DNA of 64,000 bases from Trichuris trichiura (taxonomy: Eukaryota > Nematoda > Enoplea > Trichinellida > Trichuridae): positions 682,001 through 746,000 of the forward strand of contig JBAJFE010000018.1 of the NCBI GenBank assembly GCA_037903355.1, given 5' to 3'. The position numbers and the translations under genes were made by a program. The number at the start of each line of letters is the position of its first letter. Within the stretch, counting starts at the first letter, position 1. A model generated the notes under the pieces. The model worked only from the letters and a program-made list of their open reading frames with translations. It made no database searches and was not told the DNA's origin. Shown here piece by piece: positions 40,401 through 51,200 of this stretch.

Positions 40401-40532
40401 AAAACCAAGCATGGCTTGCCACTGACGAAAGCTAAAAAAGTCTAAATATGTAAACAAGAAGATAAATAAAGCGTCGAAAAATAACGTATTAAAAATACTT
40501 GCCCACACTGAAAGTTCTGCTTTTCTAGAAAT
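31481..40532. other. Gene-poor 9-kb stretch
   Basis: AT-rich; nothing recognised. One minus-strand exon-like segment (38043-37980, between a pyrimidine-rich TTACAG and an ATCAG|GTAAGA donor) has an open frame but no partner exon. A 134-codon plus-strand frame at 32057-32461 has no homology I recognise. Confidence 0.3.
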
Positions 40533-40537
40533 GGCTT
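40533..40537. repeat. Target-site duplication, left copy (GGCTT)
   Basis: The five bases GGCTT flank the left LTR and recur exactly at 42943-42947, directly after the right LTR. A perfect 5-bp duplication fixes both element boundaries. Confidence 0.85.
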
Positions 40538-40782
40538 TGTGCCTGTACCACCCGCTGATGTGAACAACCCGAGGTTTGGCCTTGCATGGCCATAAACCGA
40601 GACTACCCGTAGGGCGGTGTGACTGTGGCCCCTCCTGTTATACAGTCGTGCCCAGGGTTGCAGAAGGTCACCCTGCGTGAGCTCGCAGTCCCTATGCGTC
40701 GTTGTTTCCCTGGACTATTGTCCTGCCAGGGGTCACGGTCTCTCTCAGGGTTATTCGCCTAAGTAGGGAGCAATGACGGTCT

Positions 40783-40788
40783 ATATAA
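40783..40788 (+). promoter_or_regulatory. LTR TATA box
   Basis: TATAAA within CTATATAAACGG in the 5' LTR, repeated at 42760 in the 3' LTR. Transcription should start some 25-30 nt downstream, which defines the U3/R boundary. Confidence 0.7.
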
Positions 40789-40894
40789 ACGGCTGTCGCG
40801 AGAGCAGTGTTGGGTCGCCGAATTGGTCGTATTGCTGTCGTACCACCATTGCTGTTCTGTACCGTATACGCCAAGTTAACCAGAATACCTTTTC

Positions 40895-40900
40895 AATAAA
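40895..40900 (+). terminator. LTR poly(A) signal
   Basis: AATAAA about 110 nt downstream of the TATA box. The copy in the 3' LTR at 42872 should direct 3' end formation of the element's RNA. Confidence 0.7.
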
Positions 40901-40941
40901 AGACTTATATCTGTCGTATATCGTCGCAAGAAGCTCTGCCC

Positions 40942-40978
40942 CTACAAGCTATCGAGGCTCCTACAAGCTATCGAGGCT
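40942..40978 (+). repeat. 19-bp tandem duplication across the LTR/leader junction
   Basis: An 18-base sequence starting CTACAAGCTATCG occurs at 40942-40959 and again at 40961-40978. The LTR ends five bases into the second copy, so the leader begins with repeat sequence rather than a tRNA-complementary TGG primer site. Confidence 0.8.
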
Positions 40979-40981
40979 ACA

Positions 40982-41734
40982 ATGGATGGAACCACGTCAG
41001 ATAAGTCTCTTGACTTGCGGTTGATCCCGGAATACAATGGTACAGCGAGACAGTCAGTGTCAGAGTGGCTGGAGAAGGTTGAGATGGTATGCAAGTTGCG
41101 CGGGATCGCCAACGTTGCAGATGTAGTAGCTTTGCGTCTAACGGGCGGCGCCTTCGCAGTGTACTTGCAGTTGACGGACGAAGAGAAGAAGAGCGCTGAA
41201 GATGTAAAGCAGGCTCTTCTTGCTGCTTTTGCAGTAGACTCATTCGTGGCGTATGAGCAATTCGTTGCCAGAAGACTGGGTGGTGATGAGTCACCAGATG
41301 TCTTCTTGGCTGACCTGCGGAGGCTGGCATCCTTGTTCGGCGGCGTGTCAGACAAAGCACTAAGGTGTGCCTTTGTTGCGGGGCTGCCAGATCACGTGCG
41401 ACAGCTGTTAAGAGCTGGCTCACGGTTAGAGGACCTGAGCCTCAGCCAAGTTCTCGCACGGACGCGGGCGGTTATCACGGATGATCGTCCTGGAGATGCC
41501 AGAGAGGCCTGCCTTGGCGCCAAGGAAGCGAAGTCCAGCCCGCGAGTGGCTACCTCAGCGCAGAGATGCTATGCCTGCGGTGAGCCAAACCATTTCGCTA
41601 GGAACTGTACTGTGAATCGGCAGCAATCGGCTAAGAAGAAGAACAGTTCGGGTCCCCATGCTCAGTCAGGAAATTACGACCGATGGAACCGTGGCGTGAA
41701 GTGTGGCAGTAAGGCCTCACTTCAGGGAAACTGA
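40982..41734 (+). CDS. gag: Retrotransposon Gag
   Basis: A 250-residue structural protein that packages element RNA. The N-terminal half (LRLIPEYNGT...WLEKVEMVCKLRG...ALRLTGGAFAVYLQL) is the capsid-like region typical of invertebrate Gypsy Gag. One CCHC zinc knuckle (C-x2-C-x4-H-x4-C) lies at residues 196-209, followed by a Lys/Ser/Asn-rich basic tail. The ATG is only 16 nt past the LTR, and a second AUG-like context is not needed. The TGA stop at 41732-41734 directly follows a GGGAAAC heptamer, so translation probably shifts -1 into the protease frame. Confidence 0.9.
   Translation: MDGTTSDKSLDLRLIPEYNGTARQSVSEWLEKVEMVCKLRGIANVADVVALRLTGGAFAVYLQLTDEEKKSAEDVKQALLAAFAVDSFVAYEQFVARRLGGDESPDVFLADLRRLASLFGGVSDKALRCAFVAGLPDHVRQLLRAGSRLEDLSLSQVLARTRAVITDDRPGDAREACLGAKEAKSSPRVATSAQRCYACGEPNHFARNCTVNRQQSAKKKNSSGPHAQSGNYDRWNRGVKCGSKASLQGN
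41725..41731 (+). promoter_or_regulatory. Programmed -1 frameshift slippery site (GGGAAAC)
   Basis: In the gag frame the codons read CAG GGA AAC TGA, so the heptamer is G GGA AAC, the X XXY YYZ form used at several retroviral junctions. The protease frame is the -1 frame and is open from 41713, so it overlaps gag by 22 nt here. A strong hairpin begins 7 nt downstream. Confidence 0.8.
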
Positions 41735-41738
41735 GCGA

Positions 41739-41768
41739 GGGAGGAGGCGTAAGCGCCAGCCTCCTCCC
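41739..41768 (+). promoter_or_regulatory. Frameshift-stimulating hairpin, possible pseudoknot
   Basis: GGGAGGAGGC (41739-41748) pairs perfectly with GCCTCCTCCC (41759-41768) across a 10-nt loop. The loop's AGCGC can pair with GCGCT at 41788-41792, which would form an H-type pseudoknot. Spacing from the slippery site (7 nt) is in the usual 5-9 nt range. Confidence 0.7.
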
Positions 41769-41778
41769 CCTGGAGAAA

Positions 41779-42501
41779 GTGATCAGTGCGCTACCGGTTA
41801 CCCGAGTGTTAGTGAATGGAGTGCAGCGCAACGTGCTTGTGGACTCGGGTAGCTCAAAATGCATCGTCCATAGTTCATGTTGCAAGGACTGGACGGAAAA
41901 GAAGATCAGGATAACAGCAGTGGACGGCGAGGAGATGCGGTGTAACGGCGAAGGTGTCGTCCACTTGCAGCCGCTTGGAGGCTCCGTAGTCCAAGTCGAA
42001 GCCATCGTCGTCCACACAAGGCCACTGGGGTTCGATTTTATACTTGGTATGAATGGAATCGTAGCCCTAGGTGGCGTGAAAATAGATGATCGTCGCCGTG
42101 TGAAGTTCGGAGTACGAGAAGTTGATAAGGCGATGGAGAAAGAGCGGCCAGAGCAAGGCCGATCCGCCTTCGGTGAAAAGGTTTGGGTAAAGCCACCTGG
42201 AGTTCGGTGCGACTCCCGTTTTCGAAAAGGCACCGTCACTGGGTTGCAGTCCCGCCAAGCCGTTATTGTTGACGGAACTTTTCGTCACGTCCGTGATCTC
42301 CGCCAGTGCAAAACTGCTGAAGAATCAGAGAGTCAGCGGCCAGAGAGAGATGATCAGGATGACGATCTAATCGTCAACTTCCCCGCGAGAGAAGTGCCGC
42401 AAGCAAGTCAGCCCGGTCAGGCGCCTGAAGCAATAGCTGATGCACCAAGACGTTCTGCGCGACGTCGCAAACCGCGGGTCGTTGAATGTTGTGATCCATA
42501 A
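41779..42501 (+). CDS. pro: Protease fused to integrase C-terminal tail (internally deleted Pol)
   Basis: The open frame begins upstream (41713) and is probably reached only by -1 frameshifting from gag; 41779 is a GTG, not a convincing start. The aspartic protease active site is VLVDSGSS (Asp at about residue 22 from 41779), and the flap/ILG region is represented by FDFILGMNGI. From about residue 133 the sequence becomes an integrase C-terminal segment (VWVKPPGVRCD...FRKGTVTG...RHVRDLR) and then an acidic/basic tail ending RRSARRRKPR. RT, RNase H and the integrase core, normally some 2.5-3 kb, are missing without breaking the frame. A protease domain for Gag maturation may survive. Confidence 0.85.
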   Translation: MISALPVTRVLVNGVQRNVLVDSGSSKCIVHSSCCKDWTEKKIRITAVDGEEMRCNGEGVVHLQPLGGSVVQVEAIVVHTRPLGFDFILGMNGIVALGGVKIDDRRRVKFGVREVDKAMEKERPEQGRSAFGEKVWVKPPGVRCDSRFRKGTVTGLQSRQAVIVDGTFRHVRDLRQCKTAEESESQRPERDDQDDDLIVNFPAREVPQASQPGQAPEAIADAPRRSARRRKPRVVECCDP

Positions 42502-42504
42502 GAT

Positions 42505-42514
42505 CAGGGGGGAG
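42505..42514 (+). promoter_or_regulatory. Polypurine tract
   Basis: CAGGGGGGAG directly abuts the 3' LTR. This is the expected plus-strand DNA primer site, retained in the deleted element. Confidence 0.75.
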
Positions 42515-42942
42515 TGTGCCTGTACCACCCGCTGATGTGAACAACCCGAGGTTTGGCCTTGCATGGCCATAAACCGAGACTACCCGTAGGGCGGTGTGAC
42601 TGTGGCCCCTCCTGTTATACAGTCGTGCCCAGGGTTGCAGAAGGTCACCCTGCGTGAGCTCGCAGTCCCTATGCGTCGTTGTTTCCCTGGACTATTGTCC
42701 TGCCAGGGGTCACGGTCTCTCTCAGGGTTATTCGCCTAAGTAGGGAGCAATGACGGTCTATATAAACGGCTGTCGCGAGAGTAGTGTTGGGTCGCCGAAT
42801 TGGTCGTATTGCTGTCGTACCACCATTGCTGTTCTGTACCGTATACGCCAAGTTAACCAGAATACCTTTTCAATAAAAGACTTATATCTGTCGTATATCG
42901 TCGCAAGAAGCTCTGCCCCTACAAGCTATCGAGGCTCCTACA
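42515..42942 (+). repeat. 3' LTR (428 bp)
   Basis: Same sequence as the 5' LTR apart from T at 42782. It ends CCTACA and is followed directly by the GGCTT duplication at 42943-42947. Confidence 0.95.
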
Positions 42943-42947
42943 GGCTT
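42943..42947. repeat. Target-site duplication, right copy (GGCTT)
   Basis: Exact match to 40533-40537, as expected for integrase-made 5-bp staggered cuts. Confidence 0.85.
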
Positions 42948-45900
42948 ACTATTCAGCATCTGCCCTGTTCAAAGCTTAAAAAGACAATTATTGAAGGTCG
43001 GCAAAACAATTAAGCGTAGAGTAAGAAGAAATAAAACAAGCGCCGTACCTTAGCCTATAATTTTTAAGTCATGGAAAGATGAAAGCATTATAAGCAAACT
43101 AATAATATTTTTAAAAAATTACAAATGGCATGATATTCAACCTTTTAGTTGGCTTAATATGTAAGTCTTCAATATTCATACTTGCTCAGCAGATTAACTT
43201 TGCTCAGAAACTGTAACACGTTGGTTAACTTTCTGACTGCTTAATGGGAAAGCTTTATTAAAGCAAGGTATGGAGCAGCGGGAAAGAACATTACCCTGAA
43301 TAGCTTAAAATTTTGAAAAAAACTCCAGGAAAGGGAAGTTACAGCGGATGGGTCAGAACTTCCCGTGATTAAAAACGTATTATCAGCGAATTTCTTATTA
43401 TTATTTCGCCCATGAAAATATATTCTGGTTTCGCTGTCAACAGCTTATAATACACTTTAATCATTCGGGATTCAAGCTTACTCAGGATCTCAACACGTTT
43501 GGAAAATTTTTCTTACGGAACTCTGGTAATAACCTACGGAGAACTTTTACTAAAAGTTAGCTATACCTCAGAAATAATTTCGTCTAATAATCAAACATTA
43601 TCACTATAGGCAGTCTCACTGATACTTATTCATACTTTTGTGCCATATTTAAAGTGCCAGTTTGGATATTTGTTGCGAATACAAAACAACATAATTTGGA
43701 GAAGTATTTTTTAGTTTATCAAAATCCACACTTCTCTGGCAGCATGCTTAAAGCTTAGAAAAATTTAGAAAAATAGGAAATAATGAAACCGGAAAAAATA
43801 TCAGGACATTGGAATCAAAGTTTAGTGCAAAGAAAAGCCATGAAATAACGCGTGCTTCTGAAACACTGTCAGAAGTAGAGGCAATCAGTATTCAAAAGAA
43901 CGGCGCGCTCTCATTCGAAAGTATGGATTAAGGAGGAACGGGACTGCAACGGTATTAACTTGCGAAATGAATGCCGTGCCCTTATAGACCGAACAGGAAG
44001 CGAAACTTGCTGCTCTTGAGCAAAGAGAACCAACTTAACCACGTTTAATGATGGAATAAACACTTCACGATGCATTGTTCACTTTCGTTTCCCGTTTCTG
44101 CCCGAAGGGCCATAGTTGGCACATACTGAACTACCGTTATAAACAGATACTGATGAACTTTAAAAATCAACCGATTTGACTAATGTATTCTATAATTTAC
44201 TGTTCTCAATTTAGTTGCGCACTGTAAATTACCCCGCAGTGCATTGAAATGTGAATAAGAAAACGTCCGAACGCGTACCTAACTTTTTAAAAATCCGTAA
44301 GGAACAAAAAATTATAGATTTCAGCACAGGCAGAAATAGGCGTATTAATAAATCGTTGAAAGATGGGCAAATTCTTCTTTCTTGCCTGTGAAAAAGAAAG
44401 CGTACTTATTAATCAATACCAAAGCAATGTCAGGAAAATAACAAGTTCCAAAATTCACAACAAATCAGCAATGGAATACGATACGATTGCGAGACAGTTT
44501 CAATTAATTTAATTCAAAAGTATTTTACATTATACCCGCAAAAGTTAAGAGGCAACAAACAAACCGTTTCAAATGGCAAAAGTCCTCATGACAAATTATC
44601 TGTAATCATGAGTTGAGTGAGCATTGAAAAACATGCTCAGCAACCATAGAGGCTTTCACGCTTTGTCCATGACGTTCCATGATTCTACCTTTGATAGAAA
44701 ATCGCTGCAGGTGATAACGTTTCTCTTAAACCTCTGTTCAGGTTGTTACAACTGGCCTTGTATACTTTATACGGATACTGGTAATCAGATCTTTAATGTC
44801 GTAACTGATTAATAGGTCATTAGATTGTAGTTCAGTAGACTTTGACGAGATCCGATATCAGATATGCGGAAAACTCTCTTACATACCTTAGCAGTTTTCA
44901 TTAGTGAGACATAAAACCCGGAGCTTCTGAACATAACCTCTATAATTTACTCTACAGCAGTCATGCAGTGTTCCCATTAATCTTTACAACGGGACGGCGA
45001 GATATGGAGTGCGCAAATTAATAAATATTTAAGCTATTCCTTATTGAACTAGTCACACAGTGTTTCCATTGGCCTATACGAACCCCCTACCAAATAAACA
45101 TTGTCTCCATAACATCGTTGATGATAGAATGAGAGCATTTCTGAGAGCACGGAAAACTTGTTCAGTACTTTCTCTAACAATCTGCTCACCCGTTCGCCTC
45201 TAGCGAACTCGCACAGTTCAGTTAGAGACATCCAAGATCATCCTTCTTCTTAGCAGTTACAGAAATGATGTAAGAACACCTATGTTAACGTTTTTAATAA
45301 TATCGCGAGATGGAAATTCAAGACGAACTAGAATTATTGCCCCACACTGCGAACTATCCAAAAACCATTTGTACTTCCAACAGTTTTTCACTCGTATTGA
45401 ATTTACTAATGGGAGATGGGATTAACGGTTTAATTACTCCAAAATCACTATACGTAAGTTTAAGTCATCCTTATTTAGGCTATGTAAACTTGCAGCGAAC
45501 AGGCATGTGAACGAATTGAATGCAAGGTTCCTAATGCCCTGAATTTGTAAACAAAATGCTTAAGATTACTTACAATTTCAAACTTCATGAAGTAGCAGCC
45601 ATGGATGGAACAGCTAGCGTACACCAGTATGTCAGTAAGTGGTGACAGAAAATGGAGTTCCCGCTTTGAGTGACAGTGAAAGCTGCCACGAAGATAGTAT
45701 ACCGCAATTCTCCGCCACTGTACGATAGGCACCTTGCGTTTATTGCTACCAAAAATTTCTGTATAGTAGAAGCAAACATACTATTAGTAGTAGTGGTGCT
45801 GTTCTTACGAAAAGTAACACGTACGAAAGCAATCGTTAAATCTATGAAAATCTAGGAATAACTATTTGTTTTTTACAACTCATTAGAATAGAAATGTACT

Positions 45901-47851
45901 CGAACCGGCAGTAGTGATCCTTCTTTGAATTTATCGAATTGCGTTCCGCGAAGTTTCAGTAGACAGAGTGCACCTTTACGCACTTTAAGCACTATCATAA
46001 CTATCGCTCTCGTTAGCTGATGAACCACTAAAAAAGAAATGATTAACCTCCTCTTGTCTAGCACAATTTTTCGTAGTGCTTTTCTGACAAACAGCAGGGT
46101 AATACCATTACAGGAAAATGATAATTCAGACCTCAGCACGTTTAAATTGATATTTAGAAATTCTCGAAGACCGTTTTTGCAGGTTAACAACTTAATAACG
46201 ACAGGTAGGATAAAAAATTCAAGGCAAAACTTTGTGATACCTTCTATACCAGGCGTCGTTCGGTTTATCAAATAAAAGGTGGAAGTAGAAGATAACAACA
46301 TCGAGGTGTAATTGGCAAGGTACCAGAAAAGCACATCGCTCCTGTTTTGTAAAAGAGTACAAACAGTTCAGTAGGTCGAACAAACTATGCTAACTCACTC
46401 CCGCATACTGAAATGGATTTTTCCAAACCGAAGAAAGCACGGTGACTTGTCCTATAGCATGGTGTAATACTTTGCACCATCGTGGCGACTACGTAGCACC
46501 ATTGCCATAACGTTAACAATTTCACAAAGAGACCAGTGAAATGCTACCTGAAAATCATACAGTACAGTGGTAAACGAGCTATGCAGTTTGACGCACATGA
46601 TCAACGCGAATACGGTTTTGCTCAGCTGGCGCAACCGAGCTGGAAGTTAAAGTGACAGAAATTTTCCGGTTTTTTAGGGCGATTAAAGCGCATGCAAACA
46701 TATGTCAAACCTTGATGCCTCATTGCGGAATGGTTTATAAGCAAAATCGGCTGACTTGACACAACTGGCCTTAAGCTTAGGATTATGAGTATTACCAGCT
46801 GGCGCGGAAGCTTAATCGATGCTTATTTAGGCGAATTAAGCCATGTAATCCAAAAAAACGATTAATCTGTTAATAAGTTCTGCACAATTTCTGAAGTGCT
46901 TGTAGTTCACTTGCAAGGTGAAAAAATTATATTGTTCTTACTGCTTTTGTGTACTTTATTTTCTTAAACGCTGCTTGGGCAGCTTTGCAGCGCAGCAGAG
47001 GTCAGATCACACCGGGTTTCTGGTTGTACATGAGTTCTTGTTATTTAATATTGATTTTTTGCTGCAAGGTACTGCTTACAAAGCATCGCACGCATGTATA
47101 CCAGTCAGTGCACTGTTGATAAGTTCGGTAAAGCTGCAGTTGAAGAAGCGAATGTTCATTCTGTGATTCATGGCGTTTATAAATTGTTCGGTAATTAATA
47201 AAAGCATATCATTTACGGAAGAGAGATATTGCTAGGCATGTACGCTTGTGTGTACCAAGCATTTATCCAAAGCTCAGTGAGTCTTTTAGTTATTATAACT
47301 GTTAATATAAATAAATCTTCTGCGTCCAATCGTCTCTCCTCCCGTAGAGTCAGATGTTCTTTTACTAGAGAATACTATGAATATCTCGTTTACGAAATTA
47401 ACTATACCTAGAGCCGCTTTATGGCAGCTGCACTGGTCTGCTTTTACACGAATGTGCTTTTGGATATAACGGCGCACGGTTTCATAAAGCTCAAAGCAAA
47501 ATAATGTCCGACTAATAAGCTTATGTCTCAGCACAGTTCTTCAAACTTCCAAACTCACGTGTAAAGCAAGCTCTACGAAAACACCGCGATGCCAATCTGC
47601 TGTGACAATCGAAAACGGCAGATCGAAAGAACGGTTAAATATGCAGATCAAAAATGATGGGCTGAACAAAGTGGCCACCAACTACAAATAAATCATAGAA
47701 ACTGGACAACTTCCAGTTAAAAACTCTCTTGCCGTTTTAAACCTCCTTTGCTGGTCGCTTGTCGAAGTTAATGGTTTATTGAAAAACAACTGCTTTTTTT
47801 GCGGCGCTTGGACGGGGAACAATGAAATAATGGGAGTGGCGCTTCCGTACG
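42948..47851. other. No gene recognised
   Basis: AT-rich. A minus-strand segment ending at a GTAAGT donor near 45570 (coding look in LTDILVYASCSIHGCYFMKFEI) is exon-like but has no partner. A 153-codon minus-strand frame at 45873-46334 is hydrophobic and T-rich in its own strand, most likely chance. Confidence 0.3.
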
Positions 47852-47857
47852 TTTATT
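47852..47857 (-). terminator. Poly(A) signal of the 48-kb minus-strand exon
   Basis: Minus-strand AATAAA about 15 nt beyond the TAA at 47873-47875. Confidence 0.4.
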
Positions 47858-47872
47858 TAAACGTAGTTTGAA

Positions 47873-48195
47873 TTAAAACTTCTTTGCGATGTTGGCAGTG
47901 TCGTCGAAGTATTGTCTCTGCGGAGCATTCTTCGGCAGGCAACGCAGATGCTTTTCCATTGAATTATGTCGCTTAAATCTTAATGGAACGTCCAGCAAGC
48001 GTTTGGCTGGTGCGTAATGAAGGTGTGATTTGAAACTAATGGCTTTGATGATCCCCTTGACATTGGCTATTGCCAGCCTCAAGCAGCATGCATCTCTCTC
48101 TGTCTCTTCCGCGTCAAGCAATGACTTAAAACATTTAAAACTCCTATTTGTCATTGCCCGCTTTCCCTTTGACGAAGCAAAAATCTGCGCGCAGG
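47873..48195 (-). CDS. Candidate 3'-terminal exon, unknown gene
   Basis: An open minus-strand frame of about 106 codons, from an AG acceptor (ATTTATCCAG, exon start 48195) to TAA, with coding-like codon choice. It reads ...FKSLLDAEETERDACCLRLAIANVKGI..., then a basic stretch (PLRFKRHNSMEKHLR), and ends DDTANIAKKF. An internal ATG at 48154 could start a 93-residue protein instead. A poly(A) signal follows at once. No family is recognised and no upstream exon was established. Confidence 0.38.
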
Positions 48196-48211
48196 CTGGA
48201 TAAATATTGGC

Positions 48212-51200
48212 TCAAAAAAGCCATGCATCGCTTCCTACGCGGTTGTGAACAAAAAATGTCAAGAATATCAACAAAAACTAAAAACAAGGAATTTGAAAAC
48301 ATTTCGCGACAGATCATTATAAGGCTTCTCTTTTTGAACAGCGTCGGAAGTGCATATAAAGTATTACCATCGTCTCAGGCAGGAGGAATGCATGCTATTT
48401 AAACATAAATTTCTGTAAACAGCCCTGTTTACTCAACCCTCATTGGATCTGCTGAACGTGTTCTGAACGAAAAAATGCCATACTTATTAGCCTTTCCCTC
48501 AAAACCACGCAGATATCCCTACGAGGAACTGAAAGAAACGATCATATGCTTATTTTTCTTCAAAAGCATCATACTCTGCAGCAACGTATGATAGTTTGGT
48601 TCCTAAAGCATTCCTTTAAAAATCGAAAAGTTCATCGAAGAAAATTAGTGGACAAAATCAGCAAAACCTATTGGACTATGAATTATGTCAGAGTTTATTG
48701 GCGCCTATTGTTCCTACGCTACGCAGTCGCACAAGCAAGTCAAAACGAAGCTCGCGTCATAAAGGGAAATTGTGTAACAATAATATCAAAAAAAAACTTA
48801 CAAACTGAAAGCTTTGGTGTTAATAACGCAGCTGCGCAAGTTTCCTTCAGCGAACATGTCTGAAATTAAAATATGCGCATATGCGCTGTCATTGCAAAAC
48901 TCGCAGTTTTATGGACGTCAAGCAATCCTAAAATGTCAGCGGCTACTGATCGCCTTAAAAAGTTTCGCGAGTATACGGTATCTTCTCCAGGTGAAAATTC
49001 CGGAGGTCGATGCAAAGATGTTTAAAGGAGAGTCTATTTCATGACGTCACTGCGGGTGGAAAACTTTCTTTGCTTAAACAACTGAAGAACTCAAACACAT
49101 TAAAATTTACGACAATACCCTACTGAATACTGCGTATCGACTAAATATCCGCAGACGCTTAAAGGTCGTGGTTCACTTCTATTATGTTGATTCATGGCCT
49201 TGAAAAGGTATCTGTCAGTTCTCTTACTACTTTTGAGCGATCAGTAAATCATCAGCAAAAGGAAGAGATGTTGATGATTTGAATAAGCCTTCAAGAATAA
49301 TATAAGTCAACGTATTCAAAATGCTAAATGCAATACTCAAGTGGCGGATTTCTGAGCTGTGCAAAGCAGGCTGCATTTTTTCGCACGACGATCACCGGGC
49401 ATCATCCACTGTGAAATACAGTGTTGCAGGAACAAAATACCGTGTTTCTAAAGCCATACAACGTCGTTCTCAAAAATAGCAATTCTTCGTATGGACAAAG
49501 AGCAGTTTTAAAACGTCCTTGTTACCCTACAGAGCTATCAGCTGAAAGACCGTGACCTCTTGGCATATACACACGTCGGCCTCGTTATTTATCTCACTTT
49601 TGTGTCCTTGCAACTCGAACGGTGAACGTGAAAAAACTGCATGCCTTTTTTCGTAAAGAGGTCGTAATTAGCCTACTTTCCAGCCATCATTTCTGCAGCT
49701 TTCTAAACCTCCCCATCCGCGAAGTTTGACGGTGTTATTTTGCAAAAATTAAACTTTTCTTTATTCCGTGACCAAATGTCGATCTAAAAAATTAGCTACA
49801 TGAATATCAAAGCTCTATTTGAATAGAAGAAAAGGTCCTTAAAATTTCGATATGAAGTTAGCGGCGCCTAAATGACCTTTTAATTAATTGAATTACGTTA
49901 ATGAGTTGCGCGGTTTCTCCTTTGCCCAGAGCTGAAAATCTTACGTCAATCCTTGATAAGACTATGTCCCTTCTTTTTGGTTGCGTGGCGAAAAGATGCT
50001 ATACAAGTTCTCGCCATCTGGCGCCATTGTAAAGAATGCTTGGACAAGAGTTCGGTAATTCACATGCTGTTGACGAATCAGCTTCCAAATACGTCAATGT
50101 TGTATTGGAAAAAGAGAATTAGCCTACTGATTCGCATACTGTTCTTAGCCGGAGACTAAAGCTTTTTCTTTCTCTTTGAAACAGTTGCTTCTGATGATAG
50201 GAATGAAAAAAAATTTCAAAGAAAAGGAAACCGCATTGACTTGTCACGAAGAAAAATTCAGAAAAGCTTTGGTCTTTAGTTGAAGTAAGTTTGTGTAAGT
50301 TCAGCATGTAGCTGGTAGGCACAAGAACGTTGCCGACTTGTTTGCACGGTTATAAAAACCTTAGAATCCTCCAGCCCGCGAGGTTTCTTTCTCAAGCATT
50401 ATTCTATCATTGGTTCAGCAATCGGAAGCTTATGACATTGAGTATGAAAGCCTCATTTTGTGTTCTTGATCATACAGGCTTGATAGAGCACTTTTCCTAT
50501 CAACTTTTCAGAAGCAATATGTGAGTCATTTCGCAGAGCGGCGCAGACAGAGATAGCTACTAGCTTTTCATAGACGCTGGAGATCGGCTTTAACTTATCT
50601 TTCCTTGAAATAACCGGTTCTCTGAAATCGTGACCACTTTGCAATAAGCCGAAGAAGGTAGTTGAGGAGTTGATAACTTAATTATAATAAACTTCAACGG
50701 TAGTTGGCAAGGAACTCGTGCAAACTGGTACGGCGTGGTGTGCGGATATTGAGAAACGGAATAGCGCGGAGTATTTCAAAGACAAAAAAAACAAGATAAA
50801 ACATGGCGGTACACGCTTTTTTGAGAAAGCTCACGGTTACCAAACAAGGCTGTCAAGCTCAACAAGAAGCAGGCAGCTTAAGGCTAACAGGTTAACTGTA
50901 TACTGCTAATGTTTTTGATGTTGGTTTCACGTTAGGTCAACAGGTGAATTGCAAAATGCGAATGCTGATCATTGAACTATAATAACAACGGCAAGTTCGT
51001 TTGCACATATCGCTTCCGTCCATATGTATCTATTTTTTTCTTGCTTCGACAAGTTGCTCAGCTTGACGTACTACCCGAAAAGAAAAAGAAACGGGCAATG
51101 CCATTTGCAAATGCTGCTTGCAGTCTTCCCTCCAAAGCGAAAGCGAATAAACGTCTTAGGTGCGGTTAGTGGACGGGCGGTCTTTTCAATTTGTTCGAAC

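Larger units (their letters stand above)
40538..40965 (+). repeat. 5' LTR (428 bp)
   Basis: It starts TGTGCC and ends CCTACA (TG...CA). By eye it differs from the 3' LTR at one position only (C at 40805, T at 42782), so about 0.2% divergence and a very recent insertion. A TATA box and an AATAAA give the expected U3-R-U5 order. It is clearly richer in GC than its flanks. Confidence 0.95.
40538..42942 (+). mobile_element. Non-autonomous Ty3/Gypsy-like LTR retrotransposon (2.4 kb)
   Basis: Two 428-bp LTRs, a 5-bp target duplication, gag with a CCHC knuckle, an aspartic protease and a polypurine tract are all present. Between the protease and the integrase C-terminal tail the RT, RNase H, integrase zinc finger and catalytic core are absent, yet the frame stays open. 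It would need pol from a full-length relative to move. The near-identical LTRs show that it did so recently. Confidence 0.93.

Noticed and set aside
40692..40874. Open frames inside both LTRs
   Set aside because: Antisense and sense frames through U3/R that are identical in both LTRs; not separate genes.
45873..46334. 153-codon minus-strand open frame, the longest outside recognised genes and the retroelement
   Set aside because: Hydrophobic only because the strand is T-rich; no splice signals, poly(A) signal or recognisable domain. One frame of this length is expected by chance among many in 64 kb.
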